Of a DNA stretch of 64,000 nt, positions 26,566-35,170 are shown piece after piece. Below the pieces are notes generated by a model. It was not told the DNA's origin, ran no database searches, and worked only from the letters and a program-made list of their open reading frames with translations. Source of the stretch: Candidatus Poribacteria bacterium (GTDB taxonomy: Bacteria > Poribacteria > WGA-4E > WGA-3G); the NCBI GenBank assembly GCA_022819945.1, contig JAJEGI010000021.1, positions 1-64,000 of the forward strand, given 5' to 3'. Position 1 is the stretch's first letter. The number at the start of each line of letters is the position of its first letter. Position numbers and translations under genes: made by a program.

Positions 26566-27540
26566 CTATGCCGTTAGAGACAGGAACAGTTCCTCCAAAG
26601 ACATTTCAGTCGTATGCATTTCAAGCAATTGCCATCCGCGTCCGACGATGGTTTCTGCTACCGCTGCCCGAATATCGGTTATGGATGTGTAATGGAGACA
26701 GAATGTTGCGGTGTTATCTGTACCGGAGTCGGTCTGTTCGACTTGCGTTACGTCGGGGATATCCGTGAGTACATTCAATATGTCATCGGCTGCGGCACCT
26801 GCTACCTCAAGAGCGAGGGTTGAGGATGGCACTGGCTCGTTTTCTGTGTCGGTGGCAGGCGTATCGCTTTGATTCGATATAGCGCGCCCGTCTTTTAGTT
26901 GCACATCTCCCGTGATTTGACCCCTACTGATGATAATCAGGCGTTCACACGTCATGCTGGCTTCAGGTAAGATATGCGTACTGAACAGGATCGTCCGCTC
27001 TTTGCCGAGTGTCTTGATTAATTCTCGGATTTCGACGATCTGACGTGGATCCAGTCCAGAGGTGGGTTCGTCGAGGATTAGAACGTCTGGTTCATGGATA
27101 AGTGCCTGTGCCAAACCGACGCGTTGCCGGAAACCGCGGGAGAGTTGTCCAATGATCTGGTGTCTACGCTCGGTGAGTCCGCACGCTTCAATAGCGTTAT
27201 CCAACTGTCCTTTGATACTGCCGCGCGGTACACTACGGATCTTTGCCATATACTTCAGGTATTTCGTCACCGTCATTTCTGGGTAGAGTGGCACGTTTTC
27301 GGGTAGGTATCCGATGCGTTTGCGAACCTCTCTCGATTCTTTGAAAACGTCATGCCCGGCGACAGTGATACGTCCGCTACTCGCGGGCATGAAGCAGGTG
27401 ATGATTCGCATGGTTGTGGTTTTTCCAGCACCGTTAGGTCCGAGGAATCCGACGATTTGCCCCTTGTCTACTTGGAAAGAGATGTCTTTGAGTGCTTGGA
27501 AGGGACCGTAGTTTTTTGTGATATTTTGGACTTCAATCAT
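26566..27540 (-). CDS. ABC transporter ATP-binding protein (CcmA/NatA/GldA type)
   Basis: A 324-residue exporter-type ATPase: GPNGAGKTTTMRI (Walker A), GYLPENVPLYPEMTV (Q-loop region), LSRGFRQRVGLAQAL (signature variant LSRGF, as in GldA-type proteins), VLILDEPTSGLDPRQ (Walker B) and STHILPE (H-loop). It has a long C-terminal extension, as is common in this group. It should pair with a membrane permease, and none is adjacent. It is convergent with the MNT-HEPN gene; a heptad-repeat ladder lies directly upstream of its ATG. Confidence 0.9.
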   Translation of the reverse strand: MIEVQNITKNYGPFQALKDISFQVDKGQIVGFLGPNGAGKTTTMRIITCFMPASSGRITVAGHDVFKESREVRKRIGYLPENVPLYPEMTVTKYLKYMAKIRSVPRGSIKGQLDNAIEACGLTERRHQIIGQLSRGFRQRVGLAQALIHEPDVLILDEPTSGLDPRQIVEIRELIKTLGKERTILFSTHILPEASMTCERLIIISRGQITGDVQLKDGRAISNQSDTPATDTENEPVPSSTLALEVAGAAADDILNVLTDIPDVTQVEQTDSGTDNTATFCLHYTSITDIRAAVAETIVGRGWQLLEMHTTEMSLEELFLSLTA

Positions 27541-27545
27541 TTTAA

Positions 27546-27580
27546 TAGTTGTCAGTTATCGGTTATCAGTTATCAGTTAA
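27546..27580. repeat. Heptad ladder GTTGTCAGTTATCGGTTATC type
   Basis: Four near-identical units (GTTGTCA, GTTATCG, GTTATCA, GTTATCA) with a 7- to 8-base period lie directly upstream of the ABC ATPase start. The same heptads occur in the leaders at 2.4, 32.4 and 35.6 kb. Confidence 0.7.
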
Positions 27581-27632
27581 AGAGATAGTTGATAACGGCA
27601 AGGTCTTCTGATAAACTCCCAACTGATTGTCT

Positions 27633-27759
27633 CCTTTTCAAGGTTGCCCTATTGTTCCTAACAAAATGGGACTTACGCAGCCCCCCTTGCAGGCGGGGTT
27701 TGAAACCCCGCCTGCAGCACTGCCTTTTCAAGATTGCCCTGTTGCCACTAACAAGATTA
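27633..27759. repeat. Composite element: 38-base direct repeats flanking family-A palindrome
   Basis: Left repeat 27633-27670 and right repeat 27723-27760 (both starting CCTTTTCAAG) are about 79 percent identical. Between them lies GGACTTACGCAGCCCC and the palindrome TGCAGGCGGGG...CCCCGCCTGCA at 27688-27716, the second copy of the element at 2568-2617. The direct repeats could be a duplication that predates or accompanied insertion. Confidence 0.7.
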
Positions 27760-28635
27760 GGGGGTCCGTGGGATGCTGAAATTTAAGTCGCGATCTCTGC
27801 CGAGTAGGTAAGGGTTGTTATCGGGTTGAACTGCCTCAGATTCGGCGAGTGCCTCCGGTAGATCGACTGTTTCGCAACGGACATCAACTCTATCGGGGTA
27901 GACCAAGACCTGCCGCCACGTCATCGGATAACAGATAATACCTGCGGAGATGATGCACAACATGCCTTGTTCCCTGAAGACACGGTTGAGATGCAAATGT
28001 CCACAAAAGAATGCCAGAATCTGTCTATCAAAAGGTGAAGTGATTTCAAGCACTTCCGCGGAGTTAGCGACCCTTGAACCGACTCCCTGAAATTCGACGC
28101 TTGGAAAAGGGAGTTGGTGTGAGAAGATGAAGACCTCTTCGTCGTAATCTCGCGCCCTTTTCAATTCACGTTCTGCCCATGCCAATTGATTGGTACTGAT
28201 GTATCCATGCGTTAGATCTTTCGGTACTTCTTGTGAATCGAGGAGGATAAATCGAATGTTTTCGTGAACGAAGCTGAGAGACCCCATGTCGTTGATACCG
28301 AAGCGTGCTAAGTAGGCATCTTTGGAACCGGTCTCTGGGTGCAGATCGTGGTTGCCGGGGATATAATAGCACGGGGCGTTTATCCGCTTTCCGAGTTGTT
28401 CTGCGTTGTCAAGTGCGGCTTCGTATCCTTCTGCAGACATGTCAAAACTGTTCCCACCACACACGATATCGCCGCCGTGAATTACAAATGCGGGTTCAAA
28501 GGCGTTAAGTTGTTCAACTAACTTTTCATAGAGCGCGAGACTGTTTTTTTGCTGCTGCAGTCCACCGGCAAAGTTTCTCGGAGCATTTGGATAGAGGTGT
28601 GTATCCGTGATAAAGGCAAATTTAAAAAGGATCAT
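27757..28635 (-). CDS. Calcineurin-like metallophosphoesterase
   Basis: Dinuclear-metal phosphoesterase motifs are present in order: FITDTHLY (DxH), VIHGGDIVCGG (GGD), YIPGNHDLHPE (GNHD), IFSHQLPFP (histidine) and FCGHLHLN (GHxH). Start taken at ATG 28635 (MILFKFAFITDTH), because the longer frame to 28758 runs back into the methyltransferase gene and lacks family similarity. No signal peptide, so it is likely cytoplasmic. It follows the methyltransferase by 44 bases and probably forms an operon with it and the sulfatase. Substrate unknown; relatives include 3',5'-cyclic nucleotide and other phosphodiesterases. Confidence 0.88.
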   Translation of the reverse strand: MILFKFAFITDTHLYPNAPRNFAGGLQQQKNSLALYEKLVEQLNAFEPAFVIHGGDIVCGGNSFDMSAEGYEAALDNAEQLGKRINAPCYYIPGNHDLHPETGSKDAYLARFGINDMGSLSFVHENIRFILLDSQEVPKDLTHGYISTNQLAWAERELKRARDYDEEVFIFSHQLPFPSVEFQGVGSRVANSAEVLEITSPFDRQILAFFCGHLHLNRVFREQGMLCIISAGIICYPMTWRQVLVYPDRVDVRCETVDLPEALAESEAVQPDNNPYLLGRDRDLNFSIPRTP

Positions 28636-28679
28636 TGCATATCTCGCTTTTGAACAGAGTTGGAGGGCGTAGCTGCATT

Positions 28680-29423
28680 TCAGTGACACACACGTTTGGT
28701 TAAGATTGCGATATAAGTTGGTGTGTTGGTTGAATCGATATAGGATTCGACCTTCCACGGTGTGCTGTCAAGGATGTCTACCATTTCCTCTTTTGAAACA
28801 AATAGGTAGTCGAACCACGGCGTAGCGTATTGTTTGTACCGCACCCGCAGTTTTAGTTGGCCGCTCATCCTCCCTCTATCTCGGTTGAATTGATGATAGG
28901 CTAAGTGCCCGGGTTCCATTGTTTGATAGGGATCCATTGTTTCAGCGATAATTTTTGCGGTATCTGTTGTCATGGCAGTGAAACGTCTCAATAGCCACTT
29001 TGCTCTTTTATAATTTCCAACGAGTCCGAAGTTGTGTCCCATCATCAGAATCGTATCAAACGTCCCGATTTTAGAGTTTAATTGTGTGATAGACGTGACG
29101 ATAGTATTTTTAAGTCCACGCTGTTGACAGGTTTGGATGGCTAATGGCGAGTTGTCCGTGCCTAAGACATCAAACCCTTGTTCTTGGAGATAGAGTGCGT
29201 GCCGTCCTGCCCCACAACCGATATCCAAGATCCGTCCTGTGGTGTATGCTATAGCGCATTTTTGGTGATCAGCCCAATCTTCGTATTCGGCGAAATAGTT
29301 GCGAGTCCCCTGACGATTTGTATCAATAAGCCCGTCTTCTCTCTCCACAATTTCAATGTTTTCCTGACCGTTATGATAATCTGAAATCAGGTGTCCATAG
29401 GCATCTTGGTTGTCAGTTAGCAC
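28680..29423 (-). CDS. Class I SAM-dependent methyltransferase
   Basis: Motif I, ILDIGCGAGRHALYLQEQGF, followed by the acidic strand LGTDNSP, defines a Rossmann-fold SAM methyltransferase; IGTFDTILMMGHNFGLV is the motif III-IV region. GTG 29423 has AAGGAA seven bases upstream, that signal lying inside the 3' end of the sulfatase gene, so the two genes are translationally close (one base apart). The first codons coincide with a single heptad-type unit (CTAACTGACAAC). The acceptor substrate cannot be inferred. The grouping with a sulfatase and a phosphoesterase suggests processing of a small decorated molecule. Confidence 0.85.
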   Translation of the reverse strand: MLTDNQDAYGHLISDYHNGQENIEIVEREDGLIDTNRQGTRNYFAEYEDWADHQKCAIAYTTGRILDIGCGAGRHALYLQEQGFDVLGTDNSPLAIQTCQQRGLKNTIVTSITQLNSKIGTFDTILMMGHNFGLVGNYKRAKWLLRRFTAMTTDTAKIIAETMDPYQTMEPGHLAYHQFNRDRGRMSGQLKLRVRYKQYATPWFDYLFVSKEEMVDILDSTPWKVESYIDSTNTPTYIAILTKRVCH

Positions 29424-29424
29424 T

Positions 29425-30777
29425 TTACTTTTCCTTGGTATAACCGGTTGTTCCGTTCGGGTTGACCCATTCGGTTTCCCAGTGTGTTTCGATGCCTTCG
29501 CGCCATGTTTGTGCTGCGTTTGTCAGTTCAGTGGTAAGTTCGGGGTGCGCGTCTTTCAAATTTTCCGTTTCACCCATATCGGTTTCGAGATCCGCGAGAT
29601 GTATATCGTCTTCTGGCGGTGCCCCTTCTACGAGTTGACCGTTGAGCACCAGTTTCCAGTTGCCACGACGTACAGCGGTCTGTTTGCCCATCTCCCAGTA
29701 GATGTCGCGATGCGGTATAAGTTCACCGTTTGCTACCGTGGGTAGGATGTCGAGTCCATCGAGTTCATACTCAGACAGATCTCCACCTGCTGCGGCGAGA
29801 AAGGTGGGGAAAACATCCATCGCTGCGCCGACTTCATTGATTACTTGTCCTGCAGGGATTCGCTGGGGCCAGTTCATAATGCCGGGTGAACGGATACCAC
29901 CTTCGTAGAGACTGAATTTATGCCCTTTCAGTTTACCAGCCGTGCCGCCGTAGTAGGGGTCTTGTGTGCCGTCCAACCAGTTTCGGGTTTCACGCGAGGG
30001 ACCGTTGTCGCTCTGGAAGTAGGAGAACGTATTTTCCGCGAGTCCGAGTCTTTCTAATTCGGCAAAAATTTCGCCGACGCTATCATCAACGGCACTGAGC
30101 ATCGCTGCCATAATCTGCCTATCCCACGGCAAGTTCGGGAACCGATCCACGTATTTTTGCGGTGCGTGCATCGGATAGTGTGGCGCGTTGTAAGGGACGT
30201 ATAGGAAGAAAGGTTTGCCGAGTTCAACGGATTTTCGGATGTATTTGATGGCGTATTCGGTAATGAGTTCGGTGAAGTATTCGCCGTTTCGGTAAATCTC
30301 TTCGCCGTTTTCCCAGAGATCGTGTGTTTGGTCGATGCCGGGTTGTCCTAAAGCCCAGTAGAAGATGTGTGAAAAGAAGTCGATGCATCCAGCCATGAAC
30401 CCGAACCAATCGTCGAACCCGTGATGTTCAGGACGTGAACCTTCGGCGAGTCCGAGATGCCATTTCCCGGACATTGCGGTGTAATAGCCGTGTTCTTTAA
30501 GTGCTGTTGCGAGTGTAGGTACAGAAGGTGGTAATCCTGTGGCGGTGCGATGTCCTGCTAAAATGGAGCGGACACCGGCGTGACATGGGTATCGTCCTGT
30601 CAGGAGTGCTGCACGTGAAGGGGAGCAGACAGGTGAATTTGAGTACCAGTCCGTGAAGCGGGCACCTTCGGCTGCCATTCTGTCAAGATGCGGCGTTTTG
30701 AAATCGGTCGCGCCCATACAAGACAGGTCGCCGTAGCCTTGGTCGTCTGTTAGGAAAACAATAAAATTCGGTTGCAT
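29425..30777 (-). CDS. Cys-type sulfatase (arylsulfatase family)
   Basis: A 450-residue sulfatase of the alkaline-phosphatase superfamily. The formylglycine site is CSPSRAALLTGRYP, so the active-site cysteine needs oxidation by a formylglycine-generating enzyme. Metal ligands are in LTDDQGYGDLSCMG and FQSDNGPSRE; GKWHLG carries catalytic basic residues. No signal peptide is seen, implying cytoplasmic hydrolysis of sulfate esters after uptake, although the N-terminus (MQPNFIVFLTDDQG) is as short as in many bacterial sulfatases. It is the first gene of the sulfatase-methyltransferase-phosphoesterase run. The SUMF1 domains in this window lack clear FGE cysteines, so the maturase is probably elsewhere. 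Confidence 0.92.
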   Translation of the reverse strand: MQPNFIVFLTDDQGYGDLSCMGATDFKTPHLDRMAAEGARFTDWYSNSPVCSPSRAALLTGRYPCHAGVRSILAGHRTATGLPPSVPTLATALKEHGYYTAMSGKWHLGLAEGSRPEHHGFDDWFGFMAGCIDFFSHIFYWALGQPGIDQTHDLWENGEEIYRNGEYFTELITEYAIKYIRKSVELGKPFFLYVPYNAPHYPMHAPQKYVDRFPNLPWDRQIMAAMLSAVDDSVGEIFAELERLGLAENTFSYFQSDNGPSRETRNWLDGTQDPYYGGTAGKLKGHKFSLYEGGIRSPGIMNWPQRIPAGQVINEVGAAMDVFPTFLAAAGGDLSEYELDGLDILPTVANGELIPHRDIYWEMGKQTAVRRGNWKLVLNGQLVEGAPPEDDIHLADLETDMGETENLKDAHPELTTELTNAAQTWREGIETHWETEWVNPNGTTGYTKEK

Positions 30778-30797
30778 GCTTTTACTTCTCCATCGTG

Positions 30798-32336
30798 TTA
30801 TTTTTCCCAGAAGCTCCGGTCTAAGCTCCGGTATTGTATGGCTTCAGAGACGTGAACGGCTTCTATATTCGGGTTTCGGTCTAAGTCTGCGATGGTGCGT
30901 GCTACCTTCAGAATCCGATCGTAAGCACGTGCGCTTAATCCGAGTTGGTTGATAGCGACCCGGAGCAGGTCTTGTGCCTGATCGTCAACTTTGCAATACT
31001 CCCGAATCTGTTTTGACTCCATGGTTGCGTTGGCGTGTATTGTCGTGTCTGCGAAACGTTGCTGTTGGACCTGACGTGCTGCCTCGACACGTTCTTGGAC
31101 CTGTGCTGACGGTTCACCGGTTATTTCGGCAGAGAGTTCGGCGTATTTCACTGCTGGCACTTCGACTTGGATGTCAATTCTATCTAATAAAGGGCCGGAG
31201 ATACGGGAGACATAGTTCTGAATTTGGTTAGGCGTGCATTTACAATCTCGGTTTGGGTCGCTGAAAAATCCGCAAGGGCAAGGATTCATCGCTGCAACGA
31301 GCATAAAATTTGCGGGATACGTGAGTGATGCTGCTGCGCGGGAGATGGTTACCCGTCGGTCTTCAAGGGGTTGCCGCATGACTTCAAGAACATTCCGGCG
31401 GAATTCGGGGAGTTCGTCTAAAAAGAGGACACCGTTGTGTGCGAGGCTGACTTCACCCGGACGCGGCACGTTGCCACCACCGATTAAACCCGCGTCTGAA
31501 ATGGTATGGTGTGGTGAACGATAGGGGCGCGTTACGACGAGCGGTGTATCGCTCGGTAGGATACCGATGATACTTTGGATCTTTGTCGTTTCTAAGGACT
31601 CGTCCATTGAGAGTCTTGGCAGGATTGATGGGATTCGCTTCGCGATCATTGTCTTACCTGAACCGGGCGGTCCAATCATAATCAGGTTATGTCCACCTGC
31701 GGCAGCCACCTCAATAGCACGTTTGACGTGCTCCTGCCCTTTTACATCAAGTAGGTCAATGTGTGTTTCTGAATGCTCGGTATGTGTGTCGGCGTTGCGT
31801 GTATGTGGTTCTGGTGCTATCTCTTTTTCCGAATTGAGGAATGCGGCAGCCTCCGATAAACTCGCGACCGGATAGACGTTCACACCCTCTACGATTGCTG
31901 CTTCTTTAGCATTTTCGGCAGGTAAGATGAGATCTTTTATTCCGTTCTCTTTCGCAGCGATGGCTATTGGAAGCCCACCTTGTATGCCTCGAATGTTTCC
32001 ATCAAGGGCAAGTTCGCCCAAAATCATGGCGTTTTCGAGCCTCGTAGGATCTACTTGATTAGTAGCAGCCATAACGCCGATTGCAATCGGAAGGTCAAAT
32101 GCCGAGCCTGCTTTTCGGATGTCCGCAGGTGCAAGATTTGCTGTGATTCGGGTCTGTGGGAAATAGAAACCGGAGTTCTTGATGGCTGCGGTAACCCGAT
32201 CTCTGCTTTCTTTGATTGCGCTGTCCGGTAAACCGACAGTACTGAAGGCGGGGAGTCCTCCGGCGACATCGACTTCAACTTTTACGATATAGGCATCAAT
32301 TCCGAGCAATGCGCTGCTTAGGACTGTTGCGAGCAT
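30798..32336 (-). CDS. comM: YifB/ComM-family AAA+ ATPase (Mg-chelatase-like)
   Basis: A 512-residue protein with an N-terminal Lon-protease-like ChlI domain ([20 protein letters not shown]), a central AAA+ module ([20 protein letters not shown]alker [12 protein letters not shown]alker B) and a C-terminal Mg-chelatase-type helical domain ([18 protein letters not shown]). In Gram-negative bacteria ComM is a hexameric helicase that promotes branch migration during natural transformation. A cysteine cluster ([15 protein letters not shown]) typical of the family is also present. AAGGA lies seven bases before the ATG, and a heptad ladder lies further upstream. Cytoplasmic. A transformation role here is inference. 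Confidence 0.92.
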   Translation of the reverse strand: MLATVLSSALLGIDAYIVKVEVDVAGGLPAFSTVGLPDSAIKESRDRVTAAIKNSGFYFPQTRITANLAPADIRKAGSAFDLPIAIGVMAATNQVDPTRLENAMILGELALDGNIRGIQGGLPIAIAAKENGIKDLILPAENAKEAAIVEGVNVYPVASLSEAAAFLNSEKEIAPEPHTRNADTHTEHSETHIDLLDVKGQEHVKRAIEVAAAGGHNLIMIGPPGSGKTMIAKRIPSILPRLSMDESLETTKIQSIIGILPSDTPLVVTRPYRSPHHTISDAGLIGGGNVPRPGEVSLAHNGVLFLDELPEFRRNVLEVMRQPLEDRRVTISRAAASLTYPANFMLVAAMNPCPCGFFSDPNRDCKCTPNQIQNYVSRISGPLLDRIDIQVEVPAVKYAELSAEITGEPSAQVQERVEAARQVQQQRFADTTIHANATMESKQIREYCKVDDQAQDLLRVAINQLGLSARAYDRILKVARTIADLDRNPNIEAVHVSEAIQYRSLDRSFWEK

Positions 32337-32368
32337 ACAGATGTTCCTTCCGATTTATTTAAAAAGCA

Positions 32369-32403
32369 TTCAGTTCTCAGTTATGGGTTATCAGTTGTCA
32401 GCA
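32369..32403. repeat. Heptad ladder upstream of the ComM gene
   Basis: Degenerate units CAGTTCTCAGTTATGGGTTA and then TCAGTTGTCAGCAGC lie about 35-65 bases upstream of the comM ATG. Same family as 2425-2469 and 27546-27580. Confidence 0.6.
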
Positions 32404-32442
32404 GCCAGCACCTGCTATGATTTCACAACTGAATCGTTCTGG

Positions 32443-33453
32443 CTAACTGGTATCTCCTGTGAGTTTGTGTAATATTTGTAACTGTCTCTGATTTGCTATG
32501 ACTAATAGGGCATCACCGGCTTGGGTTCTCTTATCTTCAGGCGGATTATAGAGGAATGTCCCATCATTATCCCGGATTGCGACGACAACCAATCCCGTAT
32601 GTTCTTGGATATTAGCGGTTTTGAGAGAAATCCCGTCCAATGTGGAATTTCGCTGGATAATGGATTCAGCAAAATGGGTTTCGTGCTGATTTTGCGTGAT
32701 ATTTTCCAGAAACTCTACGAGGTGTGGGTAGAGTATGCTTGACGCGAGACGAATACCACCAATGTGATCTGGCAGTACGACTTCATCTGCGCCGGCAGTA
32801 ACGAGTTTCCCGGGCGAATTATCTTCAACGGCTTTGGAGGCTATTTGTAGGTGTGGATTTAATTTTCTCGCGGAGATTACGACAAACAGGTTGTCTTGAT
32901 CGCGGCTGAGACAAGTGACAAGTCCGCGTGCGCGCGTGATACCTCCGCGCGTGAGCAGTTCGTCATCAGTCGCGTCGCCGTGAAGGTACGGAAAGTCTCG
33001 TGTGTCAGAGAGGTGGATAAGCCGTTCTTCATCGAATTCAATACCGACAAAATCGACATCTGCCTTCAACATTTCGTCGAGTACATGGACACCGGTATCG
33101 CCGAGTCCGCAAATGATATAGTGGTTGGATAATTTATCGACAGTTCGGACCATTTTTTGTTGTCGGAAAAAACTTTGTAATTGCCCTTCGATCAGAAAGG
33201 CGGTAGCGACAGTGACGCTATAGGTGAACACTCCGATGCCCCCGACGAGAAGGAGTATCGTGAAAATGCGTCCGTTGTCGCTCATTTCGAGATCGTCATG
33301 CCCTGCGGTTGTCAAGGTAATGACAGTCATATAGACTGCGTCCAGAAGATGCCACCCGCCATCTTTTTCAAGTACCAAGTAACCGACTGTTCCGGTCACG
33401 AGCAAACTGATAAGCATTGCGAGAGCAATTATAATCTTGCGTTGGTAATTCAT
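32443..33453 (-). CDS. Two-TM potassium-channel-like protein with RCK (TrkA-N/TrkA-C) domains and atypical filter
   Basis: TM1 (IIIALAMLISLLVTGTVGYLV), a pore helix region (DAVYMTVITLTTAG), TM2 (FTILLLVGGIGVFTYSVTVATA), then a TrkA-N Rossmann domain (HYIICGLGDTGVHVLDEML) and a TrkA-C domain at the end. The layout is that of MthK/KCNRC-like channels. The selectivity filter, normally TVGYGD, reads TAGHDD, so normal potassium selectivity is doubtful. The ATG at 33453 has AGGAG almost touching it; GTG at 33465 in the same frame is possible. It is convergent with nothing and lies directly downstream of an ART/HEAT-like gene. Confidence 0.82.
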   Translation of the reverse strand: MNYQRKIIIALAMLISLLVTGTVGYLVLEKDGGWHLLDAVYMTVITLTTAGHDDLEMSDNGRIFTILLLVGGIGVFTYSVTVATAFLIEGQLQSFFRQQKMVRTVDKLSNHYIICGLGDTGVHVLDEMLKADVDFVGIEFDEERLIHLSDTRDFPYLHGDATDDELLTRGGITRARGLVTCLSRDQDNLFVVISARKLNPHLQIASKAVEDNSPGKLVTAGADEVVLPDHIGGIRLASSILYPHLVEFLENITQNQHETHFAESIIQRNSTLDGISLKTANIQEHTGLVVVAIRDNDGTFLYNPPEDKRTQAGDALLVIANQRQLQILHKLTGDTS

Positions 33454-33524
33454 TCTCCTATTCACGGTGGTGCGCTTAGAGAATACCAAGACACCTGCTG
33501 GAAATTGTTATAGTTATTCCTATT

Positions 33525-34580
33525 TTAATGCCGTTTTTTAGCAAGCCGTTTAACGGCTGGATTTGGATCATGTCGTGCAATGTCAAAAAGGTCTTGATGT
33601 TCAATTCTATCAAGTGTCGGCAAAAGTCTTGCGACTTCCATGCGTACACAGGCAGCGGGATCTTTAAGCCCGCGTTCAAACCAACGCTCTGTATCATCTG
33701 GGGCATGTTTCGCAAGTGCTGCGAGCGCGCCAGCACGGATACGTCTGTTTGTCGATTCGGCGTACGGCAAAATCGGAGCCGTATATCCGTCATCACAACG
33801 GCACATAATTCGCAAAGCGTTGCATACGACATCTACCGATTCGTCTTCAAGATGTAGCACGCACCAATCAAAAAGTTCTTCCGTTCCAACTTTTTCAAGG
33901 AATTGGAGTCCTCGCATCCGCCGTTTAGGATTTCCCTCAGAAATATCTGCGATCGCTTTAGCGTGTCGTATATCCACTTTCGAGGCCTGGTGCGGTGCTG
34001 CTTGTGTATCGGTGTGCAGCACACGGACTGCAATCGTATCATTCTGAAGATGTTGGATAGGGAGTCCTTCAGGGCTGAACGGGATTTTGTCAAAGAATGC
34101 GGGTAGCCATTGCCTGCCTTTTTCAAAAAATTCTTGCCGACTGATCCGATTTCCTGTGCCTGATTTCATCCGGTTATTCATCCAGTGTGCCAACTTCACG
34201 ATGCCCCAGTGGTTTCGGCTCACGCCGTTGTGCGCGTAAAGCCCGAGTTGGTGATTAACCCATTGGGAGAGTGCGACTGGGCACGCTAACAACTCAAAAA
34301 CGTTAGACTGTAGGAGTTGAACAGACAACCGTGTGTGAATCGCGACGACACCGCCCCGTGCGTGAATTTTACCGTTACCGAGGGACGTACGCAGTTTTTC
34401 AATCTCCAACTCGGTTTTCAGGACAATAGGTTTCCTATGTTTTCGGCGTGCCTTTTGTTCGGCGCGGTTTTTCGCATAGTTCCAATTTGTTGTGAACCAG
34501 ACCGCGCCGCCGCGTGGGCGGAACCCATTTTCAATAATGCCTCTTGCACTACTTAGCGTCGTGCCGTGATAGAATTCCAT
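33525..34580 (-). CDS. Possible ADP-ribosyltransferase-fold N-terminus with HEAT-like repeats
   Basis: ATG 34580 has GAGGAG eight bases upstream. The first 60 residues (MEFYHGTTLSSARGIIENGF, then VWFTTNWNYAKNRAE) resemble the start of PARP/KptA-type ADP-ribosyltransferase folds, where a His-Gly-Thr opens the NAD pocket and an aromatic residue follows. The C-terminal 150 residues form HEAT-like helical repeats (ALRIMCRCDDGYTAPILPYA, RIRAGALAALAKHAPDDTERW, CVRMEVARLLPTLDRIE). The middle (120-200) is unassigned. No signal peptide. A missing or unclear third catalytic residue means the enzyme assignment is tentative; it could simply be a binding protein with HEAT repeats. Confidence 0.55.
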   Translation of the reverse strand: MEFYHGTTLSSARGIIENGFRPRGGAVWFTTNWNYAKNRAEQKARRKHRKPIVLKTELEIEKLRTSLGNGKIHARGGVVAIHTRLSVQLLQSNVFELLACPVALSQWVNHQLGLYAHNGVSRNHWGIVKLAHWMNNRMKSGTGNRISRQEFFEKGRQWLPAFFDKIPFSPEGLPIQHLQNDTIAVRVLHTDTQAAPHQASKVDIRHAKAIADISEGNPKRRMRGLQFLEKVGTEELFDWCVLHLEDESVDVVCNALRIMCRCDDGYTAPILPYAESTNRRIRAGALAALAKHAPDDTERWFERGLKDPAACVRMEVARLLPTLDRIEHQDLFDIARHDPNPAVKRLAKKRH

Positions 34581-34688
34581 AAATGGTTCTCCTCGAAAGT
34601 TTAACGGAGTTAACCCCATTTGTGGCAGATAATTCACGAAAATCGGCGGTATTCAGATTTATGATACGCGGTTGCCGTGTTTCAGTCC

Positions 34689-35099
34689 TTATTGTGCCTC
34701 CGACTCGGAACCATTCTCGGTGTCATCCGTAGATGCCTCTGCTGCAGTTTCGCCAGTTGGGGCCTCTTCTTCAGTTGTAGTTTCTTCAACTGCTGTTTCC
34801 GCTTCTGCTGCTTGCTGCGTATTGATAACACGGACGTAGCTCATTCTAAGTTCGTAGAGCGTATTCGCAAGAAAATTGGCTTCGGGGGCGGTGAGGTTCC
34901 CTTTGGTTTTCTCCTCAAGCATCTCAATAGTATCAATAATATGTTTCACAAGCGGGAGGTTTATAACGACCTCCTCTGTTTCAGGGTTAGGGATCCCCTC
35001 TAAATAGAGCCGTCCGGTTTCTACAAGGTTCGCAAGGTAGCTAATAAAATCGACAGCCGGAAGTTGCTGTGTTTCTTCTTGAGCGGTGGTTTCTTCCAT
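34689..35099 (-). CDS. DUF1844 family protein
   Basis: A 136-residue protein with the DUF1844 core: FISYLANLVETGRLYLEG, then NLPLVKHIIDTIEMLEEKT and NLTAPEANFLANTLYELRMSY. An acidic, low-complexity tail (TEEEAPTGETAAEAST) follows. The family is small, cytoplasmic and widespread in deltaproteobacteria, Planctomycetes and relatives; its role is unknown. It is a single gene with ATG 35099 and gaps on both sides. Confidence 0.85.
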   Translation of the reverse strand: MEETTAQEETQQLPAVDFISYLANLVETGRLYLEGIPNPETEEVVINLPLVKHIIDTIEMLEEKTKGNLTAPEANFLANTLYELRMSYVRVINTQQAAEAETAVEETTTEEEAPTGETAAEASTDDTENGSESEAQ

Positions 35100-35170
35100 A
35101 TATTGCGTACTCCTGATTCTAATTCGCCCAATGTATAATTATAATAGCGTATGTTGTCAAAAAGTTTCTG

